A stretch of 64,000 bases of DNA from Streptomyces armeniacus (GCF_003355155.1 NZ_CP031320.1:6067367-6131366), one strand, 5' to 3'; counted from the first letter of the stretch, positions 1-8,312 are shown. Notes: generated by a model from the letters alone, not told the origin. Made by a program: numbers and translations.

Positions 1-411
1 GGGGGAGGAGCACACGGCGACGGGGCGGGACGCGGCGGCGTCCTGTTCCTCCAGCAGCAGCCGCCCGTAGTGGTACATGCTGCTGCGCGTGCTGTGCTGG
101 GACACGGCGACGTCGTAGTCCGCGCCGGGCCCCGCGGGCGGCAGGCCGTGGTCGGCGGGTATGTAGTCGCGCAGCACGCTCTGGAGGGCGGGGAGCCCGT
201 ACGGCGTGAGCAGGTATCCGTGGCTGTGCGGGGGGACTTCGCCGAGCGCGGCGACCAGCCCGGGCGCCGCCGAGTGCCAGGTCTCGCCGAGGCTGAGATA
301 GCTGACTCCGGCCGGATCGTGGCCGAGTGCCGCGTAGCGGCGGAGGAGTTCCGCGTCGCCGTACGGGTTGGGCAGCTGCCCGTCCCCGATGATGTCCTCT
401 CCCGGATGCAT
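1..411 (-). CDS. PLP-dependent aminotransferase class I/II, partial (N-terminal part)
   Basis: The frame is open from an ATG at 411 to the window edge (137 codons) and continues outside. The N-terminus reads like the start of a fold-type I aminotransferase: a YLSLGETWHS segment, then the LTPYGLPALQSVLRDYI stretch where these enzymes have substrate-loop and cofactor-domain elements. The catalytic lysine lies outside the window, so the substrate cannot be judged. An AAGGAC ribosome-binding site sits about 8 bases before the start. It is the third gene of a minus-strand run after the LmbU regulator and the DDAH-like hydrolase, which suggests a role in amino-acid precursor supply for a nearby peptide product. 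The family call is fairly safe; the role is inference. Confidence 0.6.
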   Translation of the reverse strand, partial: MHPGEDIIGDGQLPNPYGDAELLRRYAALGHDPAGVSYLSLGETWHSAAPGLVAALGEVPPHSHGYLLTPYGLPALQSVLRDYIPADHGLPPAGPGADYDVAVSQHSTRSSMYHYGRLLLEEQDAAASRPVAVCSSP

Positions 412-586
412 GCCGCTGGGTCCTTACGTCGTCACGTCGTCTTGGGACTGCTGCGCCCCACTACCCGGGCGGGGCCCCGCGCCATCCGGTGGTTGCCGGG
501 GCGGCAACCGGGGCGGGCCGTGGCATGAGCGAGCCCCGGCCCGCCGGGATCGAACCGGCGGGGCGGGGCTGCTGGTCGGCGGGCGG

Positions 587-1399
587 TCAGCGGGTCGCGC
601 CGTCCGGGGCGGGGTTGTCGAGGGTGAGGGCGGTGCACCGCACGCCGCCGCCTCCCTTGCGCAGTTCGGTGGTGTCCAACTCCTCCACCGCGAGGCCGCG
701 TTCGCGCAGCTCCGCCGCGAGCCGCGGGGCGCCGCGGGTCATCGTCACCGTGCTGCCGTCGCTGATCAGGTTGAGCGCGAACGCGCGGGCGTCCTCCGCG
801 CACACCTCGACGAGCTCCAGTCCCAGCCCGCGCAGCCGGCCGGCGCTGGCCGGGTCCAGCGCCTCCGGGTGGTACGCGACGGTGTGCTCGTCGATGACGG
901 CGACTGCCAGGTCGAGGTCGTACCACTCCTCGCTCACCGTCCGCAGCGGCACCACCTCGTGGCCGTACAGGTCGCCGAGGAAGCCGTGCATCCGCCGGTC
1001 CGTACGCCGCCCGTACCCGGCGAGCAGGAACCGTCCGCAGGCCAGCGCGTCGCCCTGGCCGCTGAAGTCGTAGGGCGGGTCGAAGACGTCGAACTCGTTC
1101 TCCTTGAGCCAGGAGCGGAAGTACGGGATCTCCGCCTGCCGCATGGCGGGCGGGTCGCCGAGCACGGCGCGGCCGTCGCAGACGAAGGCGCCGTTGGCCG
1201 TGTAGACCATGTCGGGGCACTCGGGCGCCGACTCCATGTGGCGCACGGTGCGGCCGGCTGCCAGGTGTGCGGCCGCTATCGCCTTGTGCTCGGCGGCGGC
1301 CAGCGCGGCGTCCGGCTGACACCCCGTGTCCATATAGGGGTTGATCTCATAGATGATCCGGAAATGGGCAGCGTCGGACATCATCACGTCGCGGTTCAT
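587..1399 (-). CDS. Dimethylarginine dimethylaminohydrolase (DDAH)-like amidinohydrolase
   Basis: A 270-residue protein of the guanidine-modifying superfamily (DDAH, arginine deiminase, amidinotransferase). The N-terminus contains MDTGCQPDAALAAAEH, followed by PDMVYTANGAF, a typical substrate-pocket segment. The C-terminal GGGGVRCTALTL carries the expected nucleophilic cysteine at about residue 255. Family members hydrolyse methylated arginines or related guanidines to citrulline-type products in the cytoplasm. It lies 60 bp downstream of the LmbU-family gene and 175 bp upstream of the aminotransferase, all in one direction. In an NRPS neighbourhood it could process a guanidino amino acid, but that is inference. 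The start ATG at 1399 gives the usual family length. Confidence 0.8.
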   Translation of the reverse strand: MNRDVMMSDAAHFRIIYEINPYMDTGCQPDAALAAAEHKAIAAAHLAAGRTVRHMESAPECPDMVYTANGAFVCDGRAVLGDPPAMRQAEIPYFRSWLKENEFDVFDPPYDFSGQGDALACGRFLLAGYGRRTDRRMHGFLGDLYGHEVVPLRTVSEEWYDLDLAVAVIDEHTVAYHPEALDPASAGRLRGLGLELVEVCAEDARAFALNLISDGSTVTMTRGAPRLAAELRERGLAVEELDTTELRKGGGGVRCTALTLDNPAPDGATR

Positions 1400-1459
1400 G
1401 AAGGCTCTCCCTGAAGGCGGGTGGGGATGCTGCTTCGGCCCGGTGGCCGCTGGCGGACC

Positions 1460-2182
1460 TCAGCGAACGGAGAGTTCCCTCGCCCGTGTCCGGTCGTTCT
1501 CCGCGCCGGCGGCGGCCGGCTCGGCTTCCTCGAGCGTCCGGCGGGCGGCTCTGTCGAGCGTTGCCAGGACCCACTTGTTGAGGTCCACGCCGGCCTGTTC
1601 CGCGGCACGGCGCCAATGCGACAGCCGGTTTCCCGGAACGGGCAGCCGCTGGATCTCCGACTCCGGCTTTCCGTCCGGGTCCTTCTCGCCCTGGGCGTCG
1701 CGAATGGAGTTCCTGAGCTGCTTCGTGCTCCAGTTCTGCTGCTCCGCCCGGTCGAGCCACCATTCCTGTTCCGGCACCGGAAGGGAAGCGACCTCGGCGT
1801 GGTGCTGGAAACTCAGCTGCGGTCTGCGCCGGTGCAGCTCGAAACGCCGGGAAACCCAGGCGTAGTTGCGCAGTGTCTGATACTGCAGACCGGCCGCGCG
1901 GACCCCGCGTTGATAGCGGTCCGCGAAATGGTCCTTTCCGTAGACCAGCCAGTCGCCGAGCCACCAGACCGAGGAATTGATGAGCCCCGATATCTGGAGG
2001 CCGGCGCGCTGCCAGTCCTCGAAGGTCAGTTCAGCCGGCATCTGCAGGCCCACCCCCGTGGTGAGCACCTGGCTGCGCCCGGGGTGCCGGGCGCTTGCGG
2101 CTCGCCGCTGCTCGGGCAGCAGCGGGAGCGGCTTCTTGGGCCGCGTGTCTTTCGCAACCTGCGTTTCCGTTGCCGCGTCCAT
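1460..2182 (-). CDS. LmbU-family transcriptional regulator
   Basis: A 240-residue protein beginning MDAATETQVAKD at an ATG preceded by a GAGGGG ribosome-binding site. The core (about residues 50-160) carries LTFEDWQRAGLQISGL, SSVWWLGDWLVYG and a WVSRRFE region, typical of LmbU/NovE-type regulators. These are pathway-specific activators in lincomycin- and aminocoumarin-type clusters and bind DNA through an atypical HTH. A longer frame runs upstream to 2647, but only the shorter start has a proper ribosome-binding site and family-like length. It heads the minus-strand run with the DDAH-like enzyme and aminotransferase and diverges from the plus-strand genes. It is a strong hint that a biosynthetic cluster lies at this edge of the window. 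Confidence 0.85.
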   Translation of the reverse strand: MDAATETQVAKDTRPKKPLPLLPEQRRAASARHPGRSQVLTTGVGLQMPAELTFEDWQRAGLQISGLINSSVWWLGDWLVYGKDHFADRYQRGVRAAGLQYQTLRNYAWVSRRFELHRRRPQLSFQHHAEVASLPVPEQEWWLDRAEQQNWSTKQLRNSIRDAQGEKDPDGKPESEIQRLPVPGNRLSHWRRAAEQAGVDLNKWVLATLDRAARRTLEEAEPAAAGAENDRTRARELSVR

Positions 2183-2698
2183 TGAACCCCTCGTTTGTGG
2201 TGAACGGACGTTCAGTGCTCGTTCTGGCCTGGAATGACAAATTCCGCTATGAGCTCTCTGGCAGCGACCGGCCGTGAACCGCCGGAGACCCCGCCAGCGG
2301 TCGTGTGCAGACTGGTGCACCTGGCAGGGACGAAGCGCCCGGGGCGCCGGTCGGAAAGCTGCCGTGTTCGGTCGCGCTAAGCCGTGAAGATCGTCTGTGC
2401 GGTGAAGTGACCGCCGACGAACAGAACGTAACGCAGATTGAGCCAGAACGGCACCACTATGGTGCCCTTGGCGCCTGGCTGTCCTGCTGACGGGACAGTC
2501 AGGAATCGGTGAGTAGTGAATCAAGAACAGTGTGTAATAAGTGGAATCCAAGAGACCGCTTACTGCTGTCTCTGCCGTCCCCGGCAAAGAAGAATTAGAC
2601 TGCGCTATAGCAGCGCCACCAGCGGCTTCTTCATCGAGTGGCGTCACGCAGGGTCATGACGGTGCGGTCAGGTGACACCGTTGTGCCATAATGAAGCC
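2183..2698. other. Intergenic region, divergent promoters of lmbU-like gene and hicB-like gene
   Basis: About 500 bp between divergent genes, noticeably less GC-rich around 2440-2610. I see no convincing gene. A CATAAT hexamer at about 2687-2692 lies so close to the plus-strand ATG at 2699 that the downstream mRNA could be leaderless. No clear operator palindrome was found by eye. Confidence 0.4.
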
Positions 2699-3232
2699 AT
2701 GGAAATGCGGCCGTATGTTGACGAGCTCTGCCACGAGTTCATGGTTGCCGCCGGAGGAGGCGGCGAGGACGCCCGTGTGCTCGCGGAGCGGCTCATCGGG
2801 CCGCTCGAGTCGGCCACGCGTCTCACGCTGCTGAAGGCCCTCTCGGCCGCGGCCGACGAGATCACCCGCGACCTGGCGCCCGGCTCCGTCGACGTCCGAC
2901 TGCGCGGCCTCGAGCCGCACTTCGTCGTCACGCTGCCGCCGTCCGACGAGTCGTACGACGACGAGGACGAGCACGGCTACGAGTTCGTCTCCGAGAGCGC
3001 GCAGGCCGCGCGCCAGCCCGAGTCCGCCGCCGAGAGCAGCGGCACCGCGCGCATCAACTTCCGGCCGCCGGAGCACCTCAAGCTCCTGATCGACGAGGCC
3101 GCCAGCAAGCAGGGCCTCTCCGTGAACGCGTGGCTCGTCCGCGCCTGCAACGCCGTCCTGGCGTCCGAGAGCCGGCGCATCGACCGCCGCGCCCCGCGCG
3201 GCGAGCAGCGCTACTCCGGCTGGGTCCGCTGA
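2699..3232 (+). CDS. HicB-like toxin-antitoxin/ribbon-helix-helix protein
   Basis: A 177-residue protein starting MEMRPYVDEL. The N-terminal half resembles a HicB-type partial RNase-fold domain, and an acidic linker (about residues 85-115) follows. The C-terminal segment FRPPEHLKLLIDEAASKQG then SVNAWLVRACNAVL has the look of a ribbon-helix-helix DNA-binding domain. No HicA-like toxin is adjacent, so it is more likely a stand-alone regulator, probably of the DUF4097 gene 75 bp downstream on the same strand. I chose the start at 2699 rather than 2672 because a -10-like CATAAT sits just upstream. Confidence 0.7.
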   Translation: MEMRPYVDELCHEFMVAAGGGGEDARVLAERLIGPLESATRLTLLKALSAAADEITRDLAPGSVDVRLRGLEPHFVVTLPPSDESYDDEDEHGYEFVSESAQAARQPESAAESSGTARINFRPPEHLKLLIDEAASKQGLSVNAWLVRACNAVLASESRRIDRRAPRGEQRYSGWVR

Positions 3233-3306
3233 CCCGGCGTCCACCCGTCATGGACACTCATCGTCCCGCGAGCGGGGACGTACAGCGCCCCCATCAGGAG
3301 AGGGCC

Positions 3307-4146
3307 ATGCCCGCTTTCGACACCCCCGAGCCGATCTCCGTCACGATCGAACTCCCCGTCGGTGACGTGCGGATCATCGCCAGCGACCGTGCCGACACCA
3401 CCGTCACGGTGGCGCCGACCGACGCGGACCGCGACTCGGACGTCAAGGCGGCCGAGCGGGTGCGCGTCGACTACTCGGGGGGACGGCTGCTGGTCAAGGC
3501 CCCCAAGCAGTATCTGCGGTTCGGCGAGAGCGGTTCGGCCGACGTGCACATCGAGCTGCCGACCGGATCACAGCTGCGCGGCACCGTCACCTCCGCCGCG
3601 CTGCGCTGCGAAGGCCGCCTCGGCGCCTGCCGGTTCAAGTCCGGCATGGGCGACATCGAGCTGGCCGAGACGGACGCACTCCATGTGGAAGCGGGCATAA
3701 GCGACGTCGTCGCCGAACGGGTCAACGGGCACGCCGAGGTCGTCCTGGGCAGCGGCTCCGCCCGGCTGGTCGAGGTCGTGGGCTCGGTGGTGGCGAAGAA
3801 CACCAACGGCGACATCTGGGTCGGCCTCGCGCACGACGACGCGTGGCTGACCGCGGGCAACGGCCCCATCTCCGTCGACCAGGCCGAGTCCTCCGTCGTC
3901 GCCAAGGCCGCCAACGGCAGCATTCGGGTCGGCGGCATCGTGCGCGGCTCCACCAGCGTCGAAACGGGCGTCGGCGAGCTGGAGTTGGGCATCCGCGCGG
4001 GCACGGCGGCGCGCCTCGACGTCCGTACGCGGCGGGGCTCCGTACGCAACGGGCTCACGTCCGCCGAGGGACCCGAGGCCGCCGAGGAGACGGCCCAGGT
4101 GCGGGCGCGTACGTCGCTCGGGGACATCGTCATCCGGCGCGCCTGA
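3307..4146 (+). CDS. DUF4097-type beta-strand repeat protein
   Basis: A 279-residue protein starting MPAFDTPEPISVTIELPVGD, preceded by GGAGAGGG as ribosome-binding site. It is built from short repeating beta strands (for example VEAGISDVVAERVNGHAEV, NGDIWVGLAHDD, NGSIRVGGIV, SLGDIVIRRA), typical of DUF4097/DUF4098 beta-helix-like proteins. No signal peptide or membrane segment is visible, so it is probably cytoplasmic. Molecular function is unknown. It is transcribed with the HicB-like gene and is followed immediately by a strong intrinsic terminator. Confidence 0.75.
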   Translation: MPAFDTPEPISVTIELPVGDVRIIASDRADTTVTVAPTDADRDSDVKAAERVRVDYSGGRLLVKAPKQYLRFGESGSADVHIELPTGSQLRGTVTSAALRCEGRLGACRFKSGMGDIELAETDALHVEAGISDVVAERVNGHAEVVLGSGSARLVEVVGSVVAKNTNGDIWVGLAHDDAWLTAGNGPISVDQAESSVVAKAANGSIRVGGIVRGSTSVETGVGELELGIRAGTAARLDVRTRRGSVRNGLTSAEGPEAAEETAQVRARTSLGDIVIRRA

Positions 4147-4166
4147 ACCGCCGGTTCGGCGGCACC

Positions 4167-4199
4167 GCGTCGCGGGGACACTCCCCGCGACGCTCTTTT
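4167..4199 (+). terminator. Rho-independent terminator after the DUF4097 gene
   Basis: A perfect 12-bp GC-rich stem (GCGTCGCGGGGA / TCCCCGCGACGC) with a 3-base CAC loop, followed by TCTTTT. It starts about 20 bp after the DUF4097 stop codon and ends the two-gene hicB-like/DUF4097 unit. Confidence 0.85.
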
Positions 4200-4531
4200 G
4201 CGTGACATCCTCCGGGCGGAGTTGCCGTCCCGGCGGAGTACGTACTCACGGCACCCGTGGCGGTGCCCGTTACGCTCCTGCCACCAGCCGATTTCAGGTG
4301 TGCCGGGCGCATGCTGTCCTGCCGACAGGACACCTGGCGGCACCCGTTTGCGGTCCCTTTTCTCGGCGCCGCACTTCAGGCTTCCGAATCTCCGCCGCGC
4401 CGCGTTACGGTGACATTCGCTCAGGCATTGATTACGGCAGCAAGGCCGTCGCCCCATCTCTCTGACCGCCGGGCGCCTTCTGTAATTCCTGTGCTTTCCC
4501 TGTATTTCGCTCAACCCATCGCGGAGGAGAA
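4200..4531. other. Intergenic region upstream of the thioesterase
   Basis: About 330 bp with lower GC toward the 3' end. The last bases contain GCGGAGGAGAA, a strong ribosome-binding site for the thioesterase at 4532. I see no supportable gene here; a promoter for the NRPS-side operon is expected. Confidence 0.4.
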
Positions 4532-5311
4532 ATGGGAACAGGTACGCGCGGATCCAGCGCGGGGCTGGTCGCGGAGAGTTCCGCGCTCTGGCGCGCCCGG
4601 CGCACCCATTGCGGTCACCGGCTGATCTGCTTTCCGCACGCGGGTGGCGGCGCCAGTGCGTACGCCGACTGGGCATTCGGACTGCCCGACGGCATCGAGG
4701 TGACGGCCGTTCAGCTGCCGGGCCGGCAGAACCGCGTCGACGAGGACTTCCCCACCCGGGTGCCGCCGCTGGTCCGCTCCATGACGCAGGCCCTGCGACC
4801 CCTGCTGACCGGGCCGTTCTCCTTCTTCGGGCACTCCTGCGGCGCGCTGCTGGCCCACGCGGTGGCGCAGGCACTGCGGGCCCGCGGACTTCCGCAGCCC
4901 GCCCATCTGTTCCTCTCCGCGCAGGCCGCGCCCGAGGAGATCGGCAAGGGACCGAAGATGCACGAGCTGTCGGCCGCGGAATTCCGCGCGGCGGTGCTGC
5001 GGCTCGGCGGATTCGAGGCGGAGATCGCCGACGACGAGGACGCCATGGAGGCCCTGCTGCCCAGCGTTCTCGCCGATTTCCGGCTCTGGGAACAGCACCG
5101 CATCAGCCCCGTTCCCCGGGTGGACAGTCCGATCACCGCGATGGTCGGCATGGACGACAGCCGGGTCTCGGTGGAGAGTGTGCAGGGCTGGCGCACGTAC
5201 ACCAGCGCACGTTTCGAGACCCTGGTTTATCCCGGCGGTCACTTCTACTTCTCCGACGAGCAGACCAGTGCGGAGCTCTACGAATTCCTCGGCCGGACCC
5301 TGCTGGCCTGA
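4532..5311 (+). CDS. Type II thioesterase (NRPS/PKS editing)
   Basis: A 259-residue alpha/beta-hydrolase. The nucleophile elbow GHSCGA places the catalytic serine at about residue 102, VGMDDSRVS carries the likely acid, and GGHFYF the histidine near residue 237. FPHAGGGASAY and the VQLPGRQNR segment are hallmark type II thioesterase motifs. Such enzymes release misprimed acyl or aminoacyl groups from carrier domains. It has a strong GGAGGAG ribosome-binding site and lies about 25-35 bp upstream of the NRPS adenylation fragment, so the two were probably one operon. Length is normal. The call is confident; the target megasynthase is not in the window. Confidence 0.92.
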   Translation: MGTGTRGSSAGLVAESSALWRARRTHCGHRLICFPHAGGGASAYADWAFGLPDGIEVTAVQLPGRQNRVDEDFPTRVPPLVRSMTQALRPLLTGPFSFFGHSCGALLAHAVAQALRARGLPQPAHLFLSAQAAPEEIGKGPKMHELSAAEFRAAVLRLGGFEAEIADDEDAMEALLPSVLADFRLWEQHRISPVPRVDSPITAMVGMDDSRVSVESVQGWRTYTSARFETLVYPGGHFYFSDEQTSAELYEFLGRTLLA

Positions 5312-5335
5312 CGGCCTGCCCAGAAGACACCTGAG

Positions 5336-5551
5336 GTGGTTCCTTTGCGTTCCTTTGACGTTGGTATTTCGCCCTCCGCTTTCGGCGAGTTGAACGACAC
5401 CGGCGCCGGGATTTCAGGCTCGATCCCGGAGTTGTTCGGTGCGCGGGTGGCCGCGGTGCCGGATGAGGTGGCGGTGGTGTGCGGTGGGGCGTCGTTGACG
5501 TATGGGGAGTTGGGGGCGTGGTCGGACCGGCTTGCGGCGGTGTTGGTGTTC
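5336..5551 (+). pseudogene. 5' fragment of an NRPS adenylation-domain gene, broken
   Basis: The frame starts with GTG at 5336 or, better spaced after GAGGTGG, TTG at 5345. It encodes SIPELFGARVAAVPDEVAVV followed by SLTYGELGAWSDRLAAVLV. This is the start of an NRPS adenylation domain (the LTYxEL region of core A1). Similarity stops after LAAVLV at about 5551. The next bases are a 49-bp adapter-like stretch, and the frame ends at 5593. The remaining several kilobases of a normal NRPS are missing. The true gene is therefore either cut by a chimeric assembly join or deleted in the genome. Confidence 0.8.
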
Positions 5552-5600
5552 ATTTACACCTCGCGCATCGTCCGAAGCGTCAGATGTGTATGAGGCACAG
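5552..5600 (+). other. Sequence resembling an indexed Nextera i5/Read-1 adapter
   Basis: Positions 5568-5600 match the 33-base Nextera Read-1 transposon adapter at 28 of 33 positions. This counts 12/14 in the TCGTCGGCAGCGTC part and 16/19 in the Tn5 mosaic-end part. The 8 bases before it (5560-5567) occupy the index slot, and 5552-5559 match ATCTACAC at 7 of 8. The order adapter tail, 8-base index, Read-1, mosaic end is exactly that of a library molecule, and the interrupted NRPS frame ends at its left edge. Mismatches leave room for doubt, since a clean adapter would be expected to match exactly. Confidence 0.65.
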
Positions 5601-5610
5601 TGTCTTGCTG

Positions 5611-6095
5611 CGAGCCGCCGCCACGGTGGTTCGCCGGGCGCGGCACGGCCGGTTGACACCTTGGCCCGCGGGGGACGGGTTGCCGGGGGGAGAGTCGCTG
5701 CCCATGCGGCGGACCTTACCCTGCCACCAGGCATGTACGGCCACCCTGTCTGGCCGGTCGGCCGCGCACTCGGCGATGCCGGTCTCAGCCGCCACGCAGC
5801 TGCTGCGTGGCGAGCACGCGCACGGAATCCAGCCCGTCCGGCGCTTGAGGACGAACCGCAGCGGCCAACGCCAAAGCCAAGTCACCCTGCTTCGCCGAGC
5901 ACACGCGCATCGCGGCCGACGGCCGTCCTCGAACGCCGGACAGGCTGGGGAGTGGCCGCTTCCCACCACCCGAAGTGCAGGCGCAGCTGCTGAAAGGGCC
6001 CCGGATGGCGCAGACCAGATGGTGGGCCCGCCCCCCGCGGGCCAAGGTGACAACCGGCGCTTCCGCGCCCGGCGCACCACCGTGGCGGCGGCCCG
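5611..6095. repeat. Nested inverted-repeat intergenic structure
   Basis: The outer arms (about 5611-5672 and 6034-6095) are inverted copies of one another over roughly 62 bp with only a few mismatches. Both contain CCGCCACGGTGG and GGTTGACACCTTGGCCCG-like segments. Inside lies a full copy of the 116-bp dispersed repeat (5831-5946), itself bounded by inverted ends. Open frames crossing it are antisense or low-complexity and show no protein-like features. The stretch 5601-6125 therefore holds repeats and no supportable gene. Confidence 0.7.
5831..5946. repeat. 116-bp dispersed repeat, copy A
   Basis: Begins AGCCCGTCCGGCG with CTTGAGGAC and ends with the near-reverse complement GTCCTCGAACGCCGG then ACAGGCT. 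The middle shares GCCGAGCACACGCGCATCG with copies B and C. Length is 116 bp, the same as those two copies. Confidence 0.85.
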
Positions 6096-6125
6096 AGGAA
6101 AGACCCGGCGGCGAGGGAGAACGCG

Positions 6126-8081
6126 ATGTCCCAGAATTCCGACCCCAGGCCCGCCGAACCACTGGTCGCGGCCCAGAACAACGCCGTCCGCTCCCGCTAC
6201 CCCTTCGACGACACCCGCGATCTCGACGACGCCCGCCGCGGCTTCCTCGGTACGGCGCAGGAGCCGGTGATCCGGGGGGCCGACGGCGGTGTCGTGTGGA
6301 ACCTGGAGGCGTACGGGTTCCTCGCCGGGGACTGTCCCGGCACCGCCAATCCCAGCCTGTGGCGCCAGAGCAGGCTGGCGGCCCGGCACGGGCTGTTCGA
6401 GGTCGTGGAGGGCATCTACCAGGTCCGCGGCTTCGACCTGTCCAATATGACGGTGGTCGAGGGCGAGCGCGGCATCCTGGTCGTCGATCCGCTGCTGTCC
6501 GCCGAGCCCGCCGCCGCGGCGCTCGCGCTGTACCGCGCCCACCGCGGCGACCGTCCCGTCACCGGCGTCCTGTACACGCACAGCCACGCCGACCACTTCG
6601 GCGGCGTACGCGGAGTGGTCACCGAGGACGAGGTCGCGGCCGGAGTCCCCGTCCTCGCTCCCCGCGGTTTCCTGGAGCACGCCGTCAGCGAGAACATCTA
6701 CGCCGGTACGGCCATGGCCCGCCGCGCCGCCTACATGTACGGGGCGGCGCTGGCCAAGGGCCCGCGGGGGCAGATCGGCGCGGGCCTGGGCCAGACGACG
6801 TCGACGGGGTCCGTCGGCCTCATTCCGCCGACCGCCGACATCTCCCGTACCGGCCAGACCGAGACCGTGGACGGCATCGGCATGGTGTTCCAGCTGACCC
6901 CCGGCACCGAGGCACCGGCGGAGCTCAACATCCACTTCCCCGGCCACGCGGCCCTGTGCATGGCGGAGAACGCGACCCACAACCTGCACAACCTCCTCAC
7001 CCTGCGCGGTGCGGAGGTCCGCGACCCGCACGAGTGGGCGCGGTATCTGACCGAGGCCATCGCGCTGTTCGGGGACTCCTCCGACGTGGCCTTCGCCTCG
7101 CACCACTGGCCGGTCTGGGGCCGCGAGCGGATGGTGGCGTACCTGTCCGAGCAGCGCGACCTGTACGCGTACCTGCACGACCAGACGGTGCGCATGCTCA
7201 ACGAGGGCATGACGGCGCTGGAGATCGCCGAACGCATGGAGCTGCCCCCGGCCCTGGAACGGGCCTGGCACACGCACGGCTACTACGGCTCCGTCAGCCA
7301 CAACACCAAGGCCGTCTACCAGAAGTACATGGGCTGGTTCGACGGCAACCCCGCGCACCTGTGGGAGCACCCGCCCGTCGAGGCCGCGCGCCGGTACGTG
7401 GACTTCATGGGCGGCGCCGACGAGGTCGTACGCCGTGCCCGCGCCTCGTACGACAGCGGGGACTTCCGCTGGGTCGCCCAGGTCGTCCACCACGTGCTGT
7501 TCGCCCAGCCCGACCACGCGGAGGCGCGCGCCCTGCAGGCGGACGCCCTGGAACAGCTCGGCTACGGCTGCGAGAACGGTCCCTGGCGCAACTTCTACCT
7601 GATGGGCGCCTACGAGCTGCGGCACGGCTCCGTCGGCACCCCGACCGTCACCGCGTCCCCCGACCTGATGAGCGCGCTGACGCTGGAGCAGTTGTTCGAC
7701 GCACTCGCGATCCGCGTGGACGGGCCGCGCAGCTGGGACGCCGACATCATGGTCCGCTGGCACATCCGCGGCGGCGAACGCCGTCCGGGCCGGGGCCCGG
7801 ACACGGTCACGGTGCGGCTGCGGAACGGGGTGCTCACCCACGTCGCGGGCGGCGGTGACGCGGCGGGCGACGGTGACGCGGTGGGAGGCGCGCCGGACGT
7901 CGAGGTCACGCTCGACGAGCCGGACCTGCGGGCGGTCCTGCTGGGCCGTACGGCGCCCGGCGAGCCGTTGCCGCCGGAAGTCCGCGACCGCGCGGAGGTC
8001 ACGGGGGACGCGTCGAAACTGGCGGAACTCTTCGGCTGTCTCAGTGCGCCGGATCCGGACTTCGCGATCGTCACGCCATGA
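6126..8081 (+). CDS. Alkyl sulfatase (SdsA1/BDS1 family metallo-beta-lactamase)
   Basis: A 651-residue protein of the alkyl/aryl sulfatase family. The metallo-beta-lactamase zinc motif HSHADHFGG lies at about residues 152-160, and MAENATHNLHNL provides the second part of the metal site. VWGRERMVAYLSEQRDLYAY continues the family-specific dimerisation/helical region, and the C-terminal ~120 residues look like the SCP2-like lid domain. These enzymes hydrolyse alkyl sulfate esters such as SDS to alcohol and sulfate. No signal peptide is evident. The GGCGAGGGAGAA ribosome-binding site precedes the ATG. A long open frame on the opposite strand (5580-8102) is a GC shadow. Confidence 0.92.
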   Translation: MSQNSDPRPAEPLVAAQNNAVRSRYPFDDTRDLDDARRGFLGTAQEPVIRGADGGVVWNLEAYGFLAGDCPGTANPSLWRQSRLAARHGLFEVVEGIYQVRGFDLSNMTVVEGERGILVVDPLLSAEPAAAALALYRAHRGDRPVTGVLYTHSHADHFGGVRGVVTEDEVAAGVPVLAPRGFLEHAVSENIYAGTAMARRAAYMYGAALAKGPRGQIGAGLGQTTSTGSVGLIPPTADISRTGQTETVDGIGMVFQLTPGTEAPAELNIHFPGHAALCMAENATHNLHNLLTLRGAEVRDPHEWARYLTEAIALFGDSSDVAFASHHWPVWGRERMVAYLSEQRDLYAYLHDQTVRMLNEGMTALEIAERMELPPALERAWHTHGYYGSVSHNTKAVYQKYMGWFDGNPAHLWEHPPVEAARRYVDFMGGADEVVRRARASYDSGDFRWVAQVVHHVLFAQPDHAEARALQADALEQLGYGCENGPWRNFYLMGAYELRHGSVGTPTVTASPDLMSALTLEQLFDALAIRVDGPRSWDADIMVRWHIRGGERRPGRGPDTVTVRLRNGVLTHVAGGGDAAGDGDAVGGAPDVEVTLDEPDLRAVLLGRTAPGEPLPPEVRDRAEVTGDASKLAELFGCLSAPDPDFAIVTP

Positions 8082-8149
8082 CGGCCGGGCCGGACGGCCC
8101 AATCAAGCCCGACCGGCGATTAGGACAGACCGGAGCGGCCACCGCATCA

Positions 8150-8265
8150 AGCCCGTCCAGCGATTGAGGACAGACCGGGGCGGCCACCGCCGGAGCCAAG
8201 GCACCGTGCCTGGCCGAGCACACGCGCATCGTGGCCGAGGGCCGTCCTCAAACGCCGGACGGGCT
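8150..8265. repeat. 116-bp dispersed repeat, copy B, flanked by extra half-copies
   Basis: Same architecture as copy A: AGCCCGTCCAGCG at the left, GTCCTCAAACGCCGG with ACGGGCT at the right, and GCCGAGCACACGCGCATCG inside. An extra left-end fragment lies at about 8105-8126 and an extra right-end fragment at 8285-8306, so this spacer carries a small cluster of pieces. Confidence 0.85.
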
Positions 8266-8312
8266 GGGGAGTGGGGGCGCCGGCGTCCTCAAACGCCGGA
8301 CGGGCTGGGAAC

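Noticed and set aside
2672..3232. HicAB toxin-antitoxin system
   Set aside because: Only a HicB-like protein is present. No HicA-like double-stranded RNA-binding toxin is adjacent.
5580..8102. 840-residue open frame on the minus strand
   Set aside because: It runs antisense to the alkyl sulfatase and through repeats, with Arg/Gly/Val-rich composition and no family motif. It is a GC-bias shadow.
5831..8306. CRISPR-like array from repeated GTCCTCAAACGCCGG units
   Set aside because: Copies are few, irregularly spaced and in inverted pairs, with no constant spacers and no cas genes. They are ends of a dispersed repeat.
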